Shown here: one piece after another, positions 51,594-59,287 of the stretch
Layout: each line of letters starts with the position of its first letter
Position numbering within the stretch: the first letter of the stretch is position 1
Source of the DNA: R-RK-3 sp031399085
GTDB taxonomy: Bacteria; Pseudomonadota; Alphaproteobacteria; Rhizobiales; Rhodomicrobiaceae
Reading direction: 5' to 3'
Assembly: GCA_031399085.1 (NCBI GenBank)
Contig: JANNOQ010000049.1
Coordinates: 22,171 to 86,170, forward strand
Length of the DNA: 64,000 nt
Notes under the pieces: generated by a model
What the model was told of the DNA's origin: nothing
What the model saw: only the letters and a program-made list of their open reading frames with translations
Databases searched by the model: none
Made by a program: the position numbers and the translations under genes

Positions 51594-52021
51594 GCCTTGT
51601 CCTTGGTCTCCTGCGCCAGCGCGATCACGCGTTCGGCGAAATCGCGGATCAGCTGCTCGACCTCGACGCGCCGCTCCGGATCGGCGAACAGCGGCAGCGG
51701 AATGCGCAGCACGCCCTCCTCCAACGAGGCAAGCTCCTCGATGGCGCCGTATTGCCCCGGATGCGCGCGCGCGTAAATTTCCATGAAGCGGCGCTGCTCG
51801 TCCGGGCTGAAATGGCAAACCTTAAACAACGCCGGAATATGCTGCGCGGGGAGCGGAACGCGGTAGGCGGGGTTGGTGATCTGCGAAATAAAGCTCTTAT
51901 GCGTGCCGATAGCCTCGGCCAACTTTTGGCGCGTGCCGGACGGGCGACGGTCGATATAGAGCCGTAGCAGCGCCTTATACTCAGCGATCGAATCACTTGT
52001 CTGTGCGGGGCCGTCGGCCAT
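51590..52021 (-). CDS. HTH-domain protein within the Dha operon
   Basis: A 143-residue protein. SIAEYKALLRLYIDRRPSGTRQKLAEAIGTHKSFISQITNPAYRVPLPAQHIPALFKVCHF reads as a helix-turn-helix (recognition helix around KSFISQITNP), followed by an alpha-helical region (RRFMEIYARAHPGQYGAIEEL, VEQLIRDFAERVIALAQ). Such DNA-binding proteins next to dha genes occur in Rhizobiales, but I cannot name the family. It lies 11 bases after the EI gene, so it is co-transcribed and could regulate the operon. Confidence 0.72.
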   Translation of the reverse strand: MADGPAQTSDSIAEYKALLRLYIDRRPSGTRQKLAEAIGTHKSFISQITNPAYRVPLPAQHIPALFKVCHFSPDEQRRFMEIYARAHPGQYGAIEELASLEEGVLRIPLPLFADPERRVEVEQLIRDFAERVIALAQETKDKA

Positions 52022-52032
52022 GCCTGCCTCGC

Positions 52033-53649
52033 CTATCTCGATTTCACGCTATAGCGGCTGACAGCCAATTTGACGGGGCCGATCTGGGCGGGCGCGCAGC
52101 TCAACACGCGCAGCCCGGTGTCCAAGAGCGGTCTGATGAGATGCGGCGTCGAGGCCATGTCGCCGCAAAGGCTCACCTCCACGCGGCGTTGCCTGCCGGC
52201 CGCGACCGTGCGCGCGATCAGCTCTAGAATTGCGGGATTGGCCGGGTCGGCGAGCGGGGCAAGGCTCGCATTGTCGCGCGACGCGGCGGTCGCGTATTGG
52301 ATGAGATCGTTCGAGCCGATGGAGTAAAAATCGGCGTCGAAATCGCCCGCCGTCAGCGCCGCTGCGGGAACTTCGACCATCATGCCGATTGGCGGCGCGG
52401 CGCATGGCACACCCGCGCGCGTCAGATCGGCGATCTCGGCAAGCATCATCCGGCGCGCATCGGCGAGTTCGGCGGGTACTGTCACCATCGGCATCATCAC
52501 CTTCACCGGGCCGAGGACGGCCGCTCGCGCCAAAGCCCGAAGCTGGACCCGGAAGATCTCAGGCTTGGCGAAAGACAGCCGTAAACCGCGCACGCCGAGA
52601 AACGGATTGGACTCCCCGTCGATCGTAACGCCGGGAATTGGCTTATCGCCGCCGGCATCCAGCGTGCGGATGGTCACGGGACGGCCGCGCGCCCAGCCGA
52701 TCAGACGGGCGTAGAAGGCAAGCTGCTCCTCCTCGCCGGGCAGTTGGCCGTGTTTGAACAGAAATTCCGTGCGCGTGAGACCGACGCCGTCGCAGATTTC
52801 GGGAGAGAGCTGATCCAGCCGTTCCGGCTCGTCGATATTGACCAGCAGTTGGACCCGCTCTCCGCTCGCCGTCACCGCCGGACGGCGCAGCAGCACCTCG
52901 CTAGCGCGGCCATCTGCTTGTGCGGCGGCAATTCGCTGATGCGCCGATATGATGGTTTCCGCGTTCGGCCGGGCAATCAGCACGCCCTCGGCAGCATTGA
53001 GAATGGCGAATGCGCCATTTTCGAAGACCTCTAGGCTGGCCGCGAGGCCGACAATCAGATTGATGCCGCGCGCCCGGGCGAGGATCGAGACATGGCTGGT
53101 CGGGCTGCCGCCGACAGTCGCCGCGCCGGCGATCCGCGTCCAGTCGAGATCGAGAAAGCCCGAGGGCGTTAACTCGGCCGCGACGAGGATCGCGCCTTGC
53201 GGCGGTTGGGTGGCCGCCACGTCCGGGCCGTTCAAAGCGCGCAGCACACGCGTCTTGAGGTCAGCCAAATCCGCCGCTCTCGCCGCAAGCACATCGTCGC
53301 CGCCCTTGCGGTAATCCGCGATTTCCGCGTCGAGAACGCAGGTCCATGCGGCGTCAAAGGGCACGTTCTGCGCGATCGCGCGGCTGACCGGCGCTAAAAA
53401 ATCCTCATCGTCGAGCAGCGCGAGCTGGAATTCCAAAATTTCCCCTGCGAGCGTGTCCTGCGCGGCGATCAAACTCTCAATCTGGGCCTGCGCCGATGCG
53501 ACGGCGCGATTGAACGCGCGGATTTCTTCATCCGCCGTGGTGAAGACCCGTCGCGCAGCGGCGGTCTCGCGGAGCAGATGGATCGGACCGAGCGCGATGC
53601 CGCCCGCAACGCCGATCCCCTTGAAAGTCCGCTCGCTCGCCTCAGTCAT
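52033..53649 (-). CDS. PTS enzyme I-type PEP-protein phosphotransferase (Dha-linked)
   Basis: About 538 residues from the ATG at 53649, whose 5' end overlaps the HPr stop by 8 bases. The phosphohistidine is in GGSPTSHVSILARARGINLIVG (His about 186), and the PEP-binding half has GVGLTRTEFLF, RTLDAGGDKPI and FYSIGSNDLIQYATA, with the catalytic Cys in LCGDMAS (about 495). It passes phosphate from PEP to HPr. It has the usual EI layout, so this locus carries its own phosphorelay for DhaM rather than relying on a general PTS. Confidence 0.93.
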   Translation of the reverse strand: MTEASERTFKGIGVAGGIALGPIHLLRETAAARRVFTTADEEIRAFNRAVASAQAQIESLIAAQDTLAGEILEFQLALLDDEDFLAPVSRAIAQNVPFDAAWTCVLDAEIADYRKGGDDVLAARAADLADLKTRVLRALNGPDVAATQPPQGAILVAAELTPSGFLDLDWTRIAGAATVGGSPTSHVSILARARGINLIVGLAASLEVFENGAFAILNAAEGVLIARPNAETIISAHQRIAAAQADGRASEVLLRRPAVTASGERVQLLVNIDEPERLDQLSPEICDGVGLTRTEFLFKHGQLPGEEEQLAFYARLIGWARGRPVTIRTLDAGGDKPIPGVTIDGESNPFLGVRGLRLSFAKPEIFRVQLRALARAAVLGPVKVMMPMVTVPAELADARRMMLAEIADLTRAGVPCAAPPIGMMVEVPAAALTAGDFDADFYSIGSNDLIQYATAASRDNASLAPLADPANPAILELIARTVAAGRQRRVEVSLCGDMASTPHLIRPLLDTGLRVLSCAPAQIGPVKLAVSRYSVKSR

Positions 53650-53944
53650 GGAAATCCCGGTGCACCAGCGCGACCAGCGCATCGACGGCCGCCCGCGCAT
53701 CCTCGCCGGCCGCACGGATATGCAACGGCAGGCCGTGCGCCGCCTTCAGCTTCATGACGGCGTTGGGCGATTTCGCGTTCGTCCAATCCTCGCCGCCATC
53801 GGCGCGGATTTCGATCGTGGACTCAAATGATTTCGCCAGCTTGGTCAGCTTTACCGCGGGGCGCGCATGAAGGCCCGTCGGGTCCTGAATGACGGCTTTG
53901 CCGACGATCCAGTCAATGGCCTGCGCATTTTCGGTCATGCTCAA
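53642..53944 (-). CDS. HPr-like phosphocarrier protein (Dha-linked)
   Basis: A 100-residue HPr. The phosphorylation-site histidine is His26 in GLHARPA, at the end of the first strand, and SPNAVMKLKAAHGLPLHIRAAGEDA follows. The usual regulatory Ser46 region reads NAKSPNAVM, so serine is present. Unlike common 85-residue HPr it has a 10-residue N-terminal addition. It lies between dhaM (4-base overlap) and EI. Confidence 0.92.
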   Translation of the reverse strand: MSMTENAQAIDWIVGKAVIQDPTGLHARPAVKLTKLAKSFESTIEIRADGGEDWTNAKSPNAVMKLKAAHGLPLHIRAAGEDARAAVDALVALVHRDFHD

Positions 53945-54324
53945 AAGTCCTCAGCCGTGGCGCGGACAGCCTCAAGCGACGAGCCGCCCGCCGCCTCCGT
54001 TGCCGCCATCACCGCGCCCTCGACGACCGGCGCGTTGCAAATCCGCACATGCGCGCCGCGCCCGTCCGAGAGCATTTCAATCGCGATTTCGCTATTCGTT
54101 TCAGCTCCGCCGAGATCGACCAGCACGGCGACGCCTTTGGGCGAATAGACGGACTCGATCGCCTTGATGATCGCTGCAACATCGGTGCCAAGCCCGCCAT
54201 CCGGGTTGCCGCCACAAAAAGCGACCCGCACCTCATCGCCGACCATCTGCCGGACCATGTCCGCCGCGCCGCGCGCCACGTCGAGCGAGTGCGACACGAT
54301 GACGATGGAAACATTGTCGCTCAT
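53941..54324 (-). CDS. dhaM: dihydroxyacetone kinase phosphotransfer subunit DhaM (EIIA-Man-like)
   Basis: About 127 residues. SIVIVSHSLDVARGAADMVRQM holds the active-site His12 of the mannose-type EIIA fold, and VDLGGAETNSEIAIEML is typical. It takes phosphate from HPr and re-phosphorylates the ADP held in DhaL. This is a single-domain DhaM, with HPr and EI as separate genes, not the fused E. coli type. Its ATG overlaps the DhaL stop (ATGA). Confidence 0.93.
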   Translation of the reverse strand: MSDNVSIVIVSHSLDVARGAADMVRQMVGDEVRVAFCGGNPDGGLGTDVAAIIKAIESVYSPKGVAVLVDLGGAETNSEIAIEMLSDGRGAHVRICNAPVVEGAVMAATEAAGGSSLEAVRATAEDF

Positions 54325-54926
54325 TTTCCCTCCAACACATCGCAAACGGCATGGATCATAAGCGCCGACGAACGCGCGCCTGGGTCGAGATGGCCGATTG
54401 AGCGCTCCCCGAGAAAGGCGGCGCGGCCCTTGGTGGCGCGCATGTCTTTCGTTGCAGCGAGGGCCGCATCGGCGGCGGCGCAGATTTGCGCGAAAGACGC
54501 GCCTCCTCTCGCGAAAGCCTGTTGCACCGGAATCAGCACGTCCAGCATGGTCTTGGCGCCGCCATCGGATTTGCCCCGTGCCTTGACCGCCTCGATACCA
54601 GCCGCCAGCATGGTCGCAACGCCCGCCGCATCGCGCGGCATCTCCTTGGCGGCCTTGCCCATCGCCATCAGCAGCGATCCGTAGAGCGGCCCCGACGCGC
54701 CGCCGATTTTCATGACCAGCGTCGTCCCAGCCTTTTGCAGCGCTTCGCCGAAAGGCAGGGCGGCGATTTCGTCCGCCGCCGCTACGACCGCTCCCAAGCC
54801 CCGCGCCATGTTCAGCCCATGGTCGCCGTCGCCGATCGCCTGATCGAGCGTGGTCAGCTCCTCGGTATGGGCAACGATCACGCTGCTGCATTTCGCGATC
54901 AGTGCGCGGATCAGTGTCTCGCTCAT
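54321..54926 (-). CDS. dhaL: dihydroxyacetone kinase ADP-binding subunit DhaL (possible separate product)
   Basis: 201 residues starting at the internal ATG MSETLIRALIAKC, with GGGAG placed 8-10 bases upstream. The DhaL module holds ADP with Mg (DGDHGLN) and acts as the phosphoryl-transfer coenzyme for DhaK. Its length equals stand-alone DhaL. It could be made independently even if the whole frame is also read as a fusion with the ABC ATPase. Confidence 0.7.
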   Translation of the reverse strand: MSETLIRALIAKCSSVIVAHTEELTTLDQAIGDGDHGLNMARGLGAVVAAADEIAALPFGEALQKAGTTLVMKIGGASGPLYGSLLMAMGKAAKEMPRDAAGVATMLAAGIEAVKARGKSDGGAKTMLDVLIPVQQAFARGGASFAQICAAADAALAATKDMRATKGRAAFLGERSIGHLDPGARSSALMIHAVCDVLEGK

Positions 54927-55994
54927 GCCCGTATCTCCCGCATGGCTTGCAAAATGTCCGTTCGGCCGAGGCGCGGGGGCGCGAAACTCGATCCGGTCGC
55001 CCGCTGTGTCGAAGAACAGCGCCGCGCCTGGGCGGACGGATGCACGAACCTCATCGCCCTGCCGCAATGCGGTGCGCGCGCCGAGCAGCGCGTGGACATG
55101 GCGTCCCTCGACCTCCAAAAGTGCAATCGATTCAACGCCGAGATGTTCGACGGTGAGAACGCGGGCAGGCGCTCCGCTACCGTTCAGCACAACATCTTCC
55201 GGGCGGACCCCGACGCTAGCGCCCCCGGCGGGACCATCCGTGACACCGAGCGCGCCCGCCGGCAGCAGATTGATCTGTGGGCTGCCGAGCCGTTGCGCCG
55301 CGTGGATGTTCGCCGGGCGCTCATAGACATCGCGCGGCGAGGCGATCTGCACCAGCGTGCCGCCCGACAGCACGCCGATGCGGTCGGCCAGCGTCATCGC
55401 TTCGAGCTGATCGTGGGTGACATAGACGATAGTCGCGCCGAGTTCGCGCTGAATGCGCTTTAGCTCGACGCGCAAATCCTCGCGCAGTTTGGCGTCGAGC
55501 GATGAGAGCGGCTCGTCCATCAGGAAGAGGCTCGGCTGACGCACCAATGCGCGCCCGATCGAGACGCGCTGCATTTCGCCGCCGGAAAGCTGCGTCGCGC
55601 GATTGGCGAGCTTGGAATCGATCCGCAGCATTTCCGCGATCTCGCGAACGCGCCGTTCGACGGCCTCGGGCGAGGTCTTGCGGCCCGGTGCGCGCAAGGG
55701 GAAAGCCATATTGTCGAATACGGTATAATGCGGATAAAGCGAATACTGCTGGAAGACGAAGGCCACGTCGCGGCGGGCGGGGTCTAGCGCCGTTACATCC
55801 TGCCCACCAATTTCGATGCGACCCTCTTCCGGCGTCTCCAGGCCGGCGAAAAGCCGCAAGGTCGTGGTTTTGCCCGCGCCGGTCGGGCCGAGCAGCACGA
55901 TGAACTCCCCGTCCGCGACGTGCAGATTGACGTCCGAGATCGCGGTGGTGCCGCCGAAACGCTTGGTAACGCCGTGGAGCGCAGCCTCAGCCAT
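54321..55994 (-). CDS. ABC ATP-binding protein continuous in frame with DhaL
   Basis: A 557-residue reading frame with two complete parts and no stop between them. Residues 1-356 are a MalK/UgpC-type ABC ATPase: Walker A GPTGAGKTT, signature QLSGGEMQRVSIGRALV, Walker B LFLMDEPLSSLD, and a C-terminal TOBE-like domain. Residues 357-557 are DhaL (DQAIGDGDHGLNMARG with the Mg/ADP-binding aspartates, KIGGASGPLYGSLLMAMGKAA, KGRAAFLGERSIGHLDPGA). The linker is APAPRPNGHFASHAGDTG. Whether the protein is a true fusion or DhaL is re-initiated at its internal ATG (54926, with GGGAG upstream) cannot be told from DNA. The ATPase belongs to the polyol-type ABC importer encoded just upstream. Confidence 0.88.
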   Translation of the reverse strand: MAEAALHGVTKRFGGTTAISDVNLHVADGEFIVLLGPTGAGKTTTLRLFAGLETPEEGRIEIGGQDVTALDPARRDVAFVFQQYSLYPHYTVFDNMAFPLRAPGRKTSPEAVERRVREIAEMLRIDSKLANRATQLSGGEMQRVSIGRALVRQPSLFLMDEPLSSLDAKLREDLRVELKRIQRELGATIVYVTHDQLEAMTLADRIGVLSGGTLVQIASPRDVYERPANIHAAQRLGSPQINLLPAGALGVTDGPAGGASVGVRPEDVVLNGSGAPARVLTVEHLGVESIALLEVEGRHVHALLGARTALRQGDEVRASVRPGAALFFDTAGDRIEFRAPAPRPNGHFASHAGDTGMSETLIRALIAKCSSVIVAHTEELTTLDQAIGDGDHGLNMARGLGAVVAAADEIAALPFGEALQKAGTTLVMKIGGASGPLYGSLLMAMGKAAKEMPRDAAGVATMLAAGIEAVKARGKSDGGAKTMLDVLIPVQQAFARGGASFAQICAAADAALAATKDMRATKGRAAFLGERSIGHLDPGARSSALMIHAVCDVLEGK

Positions 55995-57084
55995 GCGCGC
56001 CCCCGTCGTAGAGCGCGCTTCGCACGGCGCGGTCGGTGTCCGGGTTGAAAACGATCAGCCGTTCCGCGTCGAAGCTAAGGCCAACCGTCTCACCGTATTC
56101 AACCTTCACCGTATTCGGCGCACGCACGCGCAGCCGTCCCGCGTCGGTGTCCACCGTCACGAGCTGGCGCGCGCCCATATATTCCACTGCGAAGACCCGG
56201 CCACGTAACGGCCCCTCATCCGAGATGCGGATATGTTCAGGCCGCGCGCCGAGCACCGCTCCGGCCGTGTCCAGGCTTTCGCGCGTCTCGGGGATCGCGA
56301 CCGACGCGCCATTGACCCTGATCTCGCGGGCGCCGGAGGGAAGATTGCCCTTTGCACCGAGGAAATTCATCGACGGGCTGCCGACGAAGCCGGCAACGAA
56401 TTTGGTCGCGGGCCGCTCATACACCTCCATCGGCGGGCCGACCTGCAAAACATCGCCCTTATTCATGATGCAGATCCGGTCCGCCATCGACATGGCCTCG
56501 ATCTGATCGTGCGTGACATAGACCGTGGTCGCGCCGATGCGGTTGTGCAGCAGCCGCAATTCCTCGCACATCAGATCGCGGAATTCGGCATCGAGCGCGC
56601 CAAGCGGCTCATCCATCAGGAACGCCTTGGCGCGGCGCACGATGGCCCGCCCCAGCGCCACGCGCTGCCGGTCGCCAGCAGCTAAGCCGCCCACACCCTT
56701 GTCGAGCAGATTTTCGATGCGCAACAGCCGGGCGACTTCTTCCGTGCGCTCGCGCACCTCTTTGCGCGGCAGGCCCTGAATGCGCAATGGAAACGAAATG
56801 TTCCGGCGCACGCTCATATGCGGATAGAGCGCGAAAAGCTGGAACACGAAAGCGATGTCGCGCTGCGAGCCGCGATTGAAGGTGACGTCCTCGCCGTCGA
56901 GCAGGATTTGCCCGGCTGTCGGCATTTCGAGGCCGGCAATCATGCGCAAGGTCGTGGTCTTTCCGCAGCCGGAGGGGCCGAGCATGACAAAGAATTCGCC
57001 GTCGCGGACGGTGAAGCTGGACGCGTTCACGGCGGTGAAGTTGCTGAACTCTTTTCTCAAATTCCGGATCTGGATTTCAGCCAT
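55987..57084 (-). CDS. ABC transporter ATP-binding protein with degenerate signature (GlpS/GlpT-like)
   Basis: About 365 residues. Walker A is GPSGCGKTT and Walker B AFLMDEPLGALD with the catalytic Glu, and the Q-loop is FVFQLFALYPHM. The ABC signature, however, reads GLAAGDRQRVALGRAIV instead of LSGGQ. Its partner ATPase (54321-55994) has a normal LSGGE, so the two should form an asymmetric pair with one weak composite ATP site. The C-terminus is TOBE-like. It starts four bases after the DUF2160 gene; the ATG at 57084 is chosen over 57123. Confidence 0.9.
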   Translation of the reverse strand: MAEIQIRNLRKEFSNFTAVNASSFTVRDGEFFVMLGPSGCGKTTTLRMIAGLEMPTAGQILLDGEDVTFNRGSQRDIAFVFQLFALYPHMSVRRNISFPLRIQGLPRKEVRERTEEVARLLRIENLLDKGVGGLAAGDRQRVALGRAIVRRAKAFLMDEPLGALDAEFRDLMCEELRLLHNRIGATTVYVTHDQIEAMSMADRICIMNKGDVLQVGPPMEVYERPATKFVAGFVGSPSMNFLGAKGNLPSGAREIRVNGASVAIPETRESLDTAGAVLGARPEHIRISDEGPLRGRVFAVEYMGARQLVTVDTDAGRLRVRAPNTVKVEYGETVGLSFDAERLIVFNPDTDRAVRSALYDGGAHG

Positions 57085-57088
57085 CGCC

Positions 57089-57292
57089 TCACTCCGGAAA
57101 ATGGCTGACGACGACGAAGCCAATCGTGCCGATCAGGATCGCCGTGAAGGACCAGCCGTAAAGCCAGAGCGAAAAGGGCTGCATCAGCATGAAGACGCCT
57201 GCCGCGATCAGTGCCGTCGCGCCGTTCTCCCAGGGGCCGCGCCGGAAATAGCGGGCAAGTCCCAGGCGGGGTCTTTCCTCGATGGCGCTCAT
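57089..57292 (-). CDS. small two-helix membrane protein, DUF2160-like
   Basis: 67 residues with two membrane helices (NGATALIAAGVFMLMQPFSLWL and FTAILIGTIGFVVVSH). Its place between permease and ATPase genes is that of GlpU/DUF2160 in rhizobial glycerol ABC operons (GlpSTPQUV). It overlaps the permease stop by four bases (ATGA). Its function in transport is unknown; it may stabilise the complex. Confidence 0.75.
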   Translation of the reverse strand: MSAIEERPRLGLARYFRRGPWENGATALIAAGVFMLMQPFSLWLYGWSFTAILIGTIGFVVVSHFPE

Positions 57293-58242
57293 TTACGGAC
57301 CGCTCCGAAGGTGATGCCGCGCAGAAGCTGGTTGCGCAGGAGGACGGTGAAGATCACCACCGGCAGAATGAACAGCGTGGTGCCGGCGGCGACGGCCGGC
57401 CAGTCCAGCCCACCCTCGCCAATGATGAGCGGAATGAAGGGCGGCGCGGTCTGCGCATCTCCACTGGTGAGCAGGAGCGCGAAGGCATATTCGTTCCAGG
57501 CGAAGATCAAGCAGAAAATAGCCGTCGCGGCGATCCCGGATCGCATTTGCGGCAGGACGACCTTGATGAAGGCCTGCAACCGCGTGTAGCCGTCGACAAG
57601 CGCCGCCTCTTCATATTCGCGCGGGATCTCGTCGATGAAGCCCTTGAGCAGCCAGACCGACAGCGACAGGTTCACCGCCGTATAAAGCAGGATCATGCCG
57701 AGCGCTGTGTCGGAGAGGCCAAGCTGGCGGTACATCAGGAAGATCGGAATGGCGACGGCAACGGGCGGCATCATCCGCGTCGAGAGGATGAAGAACATCA
57801 GATCGTCCTTCAGCGGCACCTTGAAGCGCGAGAAGCCGTAGGCCGCGAGCGTGCCGAGGAAAACCGCAAGGAACGTCGAGCCGAAGCCAATGACGATGGA
57901 GTTTTGATAGCGATCGATGAAGCGGGACGGGCCGGTGATGACCATGTTTCGCTCGCGCACCAGCGCGTCATGCCAGCTTTGCGGCGGTCCGAGACTTTCG
58001 ATGTATTCCGGCGTCTGGCGCGACCGCGTGGTGAAAAGGTTGACGTAGCCTTCCAGCGTCGGCTCAAAGATCACTTTCGGCGGATAGGCGATGGAGTCGG
58101 GCGGCGTTTTGAAGCCGGTGAGGAAAATCCAGACGAGCGGGATCAGCGCCACGAGCGCATAGCCGACCACCAAGATGCCAGCGATCCATTTCGACATCGC
58201 GCTGGTGTCGGTGACGGAATATGAAGCCGCGCGCGCGCTCAT
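57289..58242 (-). CDS. polyol-type ABC transporter permease (GlpQ-like)
   Basis: 317 residues, MalG-family, with about six helices. The EAA loop is EEAALVDGYTRLQAFIKVVLPQMRSGI, and MMPPVAVAIPIFLMYRQLGLSDTALG is typical of carbohydrate permeases. Start overlaps the stop of the partner permease by four bases (ATGA). Confidence 0.92.
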   Translation of the reverse strand: MSARAASYSVTDTSAMSKWIAGILVVGYALVALIPLVWIFLTGFKTPPDSIAYPPKVIFEPTLEGYVNLFTTRSRQTPEYIESLGPPQSWHDALVRERNMVITGPSRFIDRYQNSIVIGFGSTFLAVFLGTLAAYGFSRFKVPLKDDLMFFILSTRMMPPVAVAIPIFLMYRQLGLSDTALGMILLYTAVNLSLSVWLLKGFIDEIPREYEEAALVDGYTRLQAFIKVVLPQMRSGIAATAIFCLIFAWNEYAFALLLTSGDAQTAPPFIPLIIGEGGLDWPAVAAGTTLFILPVVIFTVLLRNQLLRGITFGAVRK

Positions 58243-59189
58243 GATTTCACCCGGTTGAGGGCCTTGACGTAAATATTGCCCAGGCCAAAGACGGTCACGA
58301 ACAGGATCACGGCATAGGCCGACGAATAGCCAGTGCGCCAGGATTCGAAGGCTTCTCGTTTGAGGTTGATCGAGGCCAGTTCCGTCGCCGAGCCGGGGCC
58401 GCCCGATGTCAGTTCGACGACCATGTCAAACATCTTGAAGTTTTCGATGCCCCGAAACAGCACCGCCAGCATCAGGAAGGGCAGAACGCGCGGCAAAGTG
58501 ATGTACCAGAATTTCTGCAAGCCATTCGCCCGGTCGATCTCGGCGGCTTCATAGAGATAATCCGGAATCGAGCGCAGCCCGGCAAGGCACAAGAGCATCA
58601 CATAGGGCGTCCACATCCAGGTGTCCGCGATGATGATCGCCCAGGGCGCCAGATGGATCGAGCCGATCATGTCGATGGCGCCCGTATTGGCGAAGACATC
58701 GACGATGTAGCTAAAAATCCCGGTCTGCGGCTGATAGAGATAGGTCCAGAAGGTGCCAACGACGGCGGGGGACAGCATCATCGGGATGAGGATGACGGTG
58801 GTCCAGAAGCTTGACGTGCGGAAGCCGCGATTGATGAGCAAGGCAAGGCCAAGCCCGAGCGCCACCTGGATGAGCATCGTCCAGACGACGAAATGCGCTG
58901 TGACTTGCAAATAGCCCCAAATATCCTCGCTGGAAAGAATGCGTTCGTAGTTCGCGGTGCCGATCCACTGGACCGGGCGGCCGGGCTGGTTGGCGCGGAA
59001 ATTGGTGAAGGAGAGGTAGACGGTCCAGAGCAGCGGGAAAATGTTGATCGCCAGCAGGATCAGGATCGTCGGCGAGATAAAAATCCATGCGATGGCGCGA
59101 TCGGAGAGCCCGCGCATTTTCCCCGCGATGGCAAAAGGCGTTGCCCGCGCCGCCTTGTCCGCAATTTGATCCATGGAACCGACTGACAT
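58239..59189 (-). CDS. polyol-type ABC transporter permease (GlpP-like)
   Basis: About 316 residues, MalF/UgpA-family with six helices. IFISPTILILLAINIFPLLWTVYLSFTNF and the EAA loop EAAEIDRANGLQKFWYITLPRVLPFLMLA are typical. It pairs with the GlpQ-like protein. The tandem GTG-ATG at 59192/59189 is the likely start; an ATG at 59174 is also possible. A GC-rich stem separates it from the binding-protein gene. Confidence 0.92.
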   Translation of the reverse strand: MSVGSMDQIADKAARATPFAIAGKMRGLSDRAIAWIFISPTILILLAINIFPLLWTVYLSFTNFRANQPGRPVQWIGTANYERILSSEDIWGYLQVTAHFVVWTMLIQVALGLGLALLINRGFRTSSFWTTVILIPMMLSPAVVGTFWTYLYQPQTGIFSYIVDVFANTGAIDMIGSIHLAPWAIIIADTWMWTPYVMLLCLAGLRSIPDYLYEAAEIDRANGLQKFWYITLPRVLPFLMLAVLFRGIENFKMFDMVVELTSGGPGSATELASINLKREAFESWRTGYSSAYAVILFVTVFGLGNIYVKALNRVKS

Positions 59190-59247
59190 CACATCGCCCT
59201 AGGTGCAAGGAGAGTGCCGCTCGCTGTCTGATGAGCCGGGCGGCGCG

Positions 59248-59275
59248 CGGCGCGTCCCCATTCAGGAACGCGCCG
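59248..59275 (-). other. GC-rich stem between binding-protein and permease genes
   Basis: CGGCGCGT (59248-59255) pairs with ACGCGCCG (59268-59275), loop 12 bases, in the 98-base gap after the substrate-binding protein gene. Without a T-run it probably stabilises the upstream message or attenuates read-through into the permeases. Confidence 0.55.
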
Positions 59276-59287
59276 GCCGGGCCAGGA

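Noticed and set aside
53941..54891. DhaM extended to a 316-residue protein
   Set aside because: The first part is an off-frame reading of dhaL; the natural start is the ATG at 54324 overlapping the dhaL stop.
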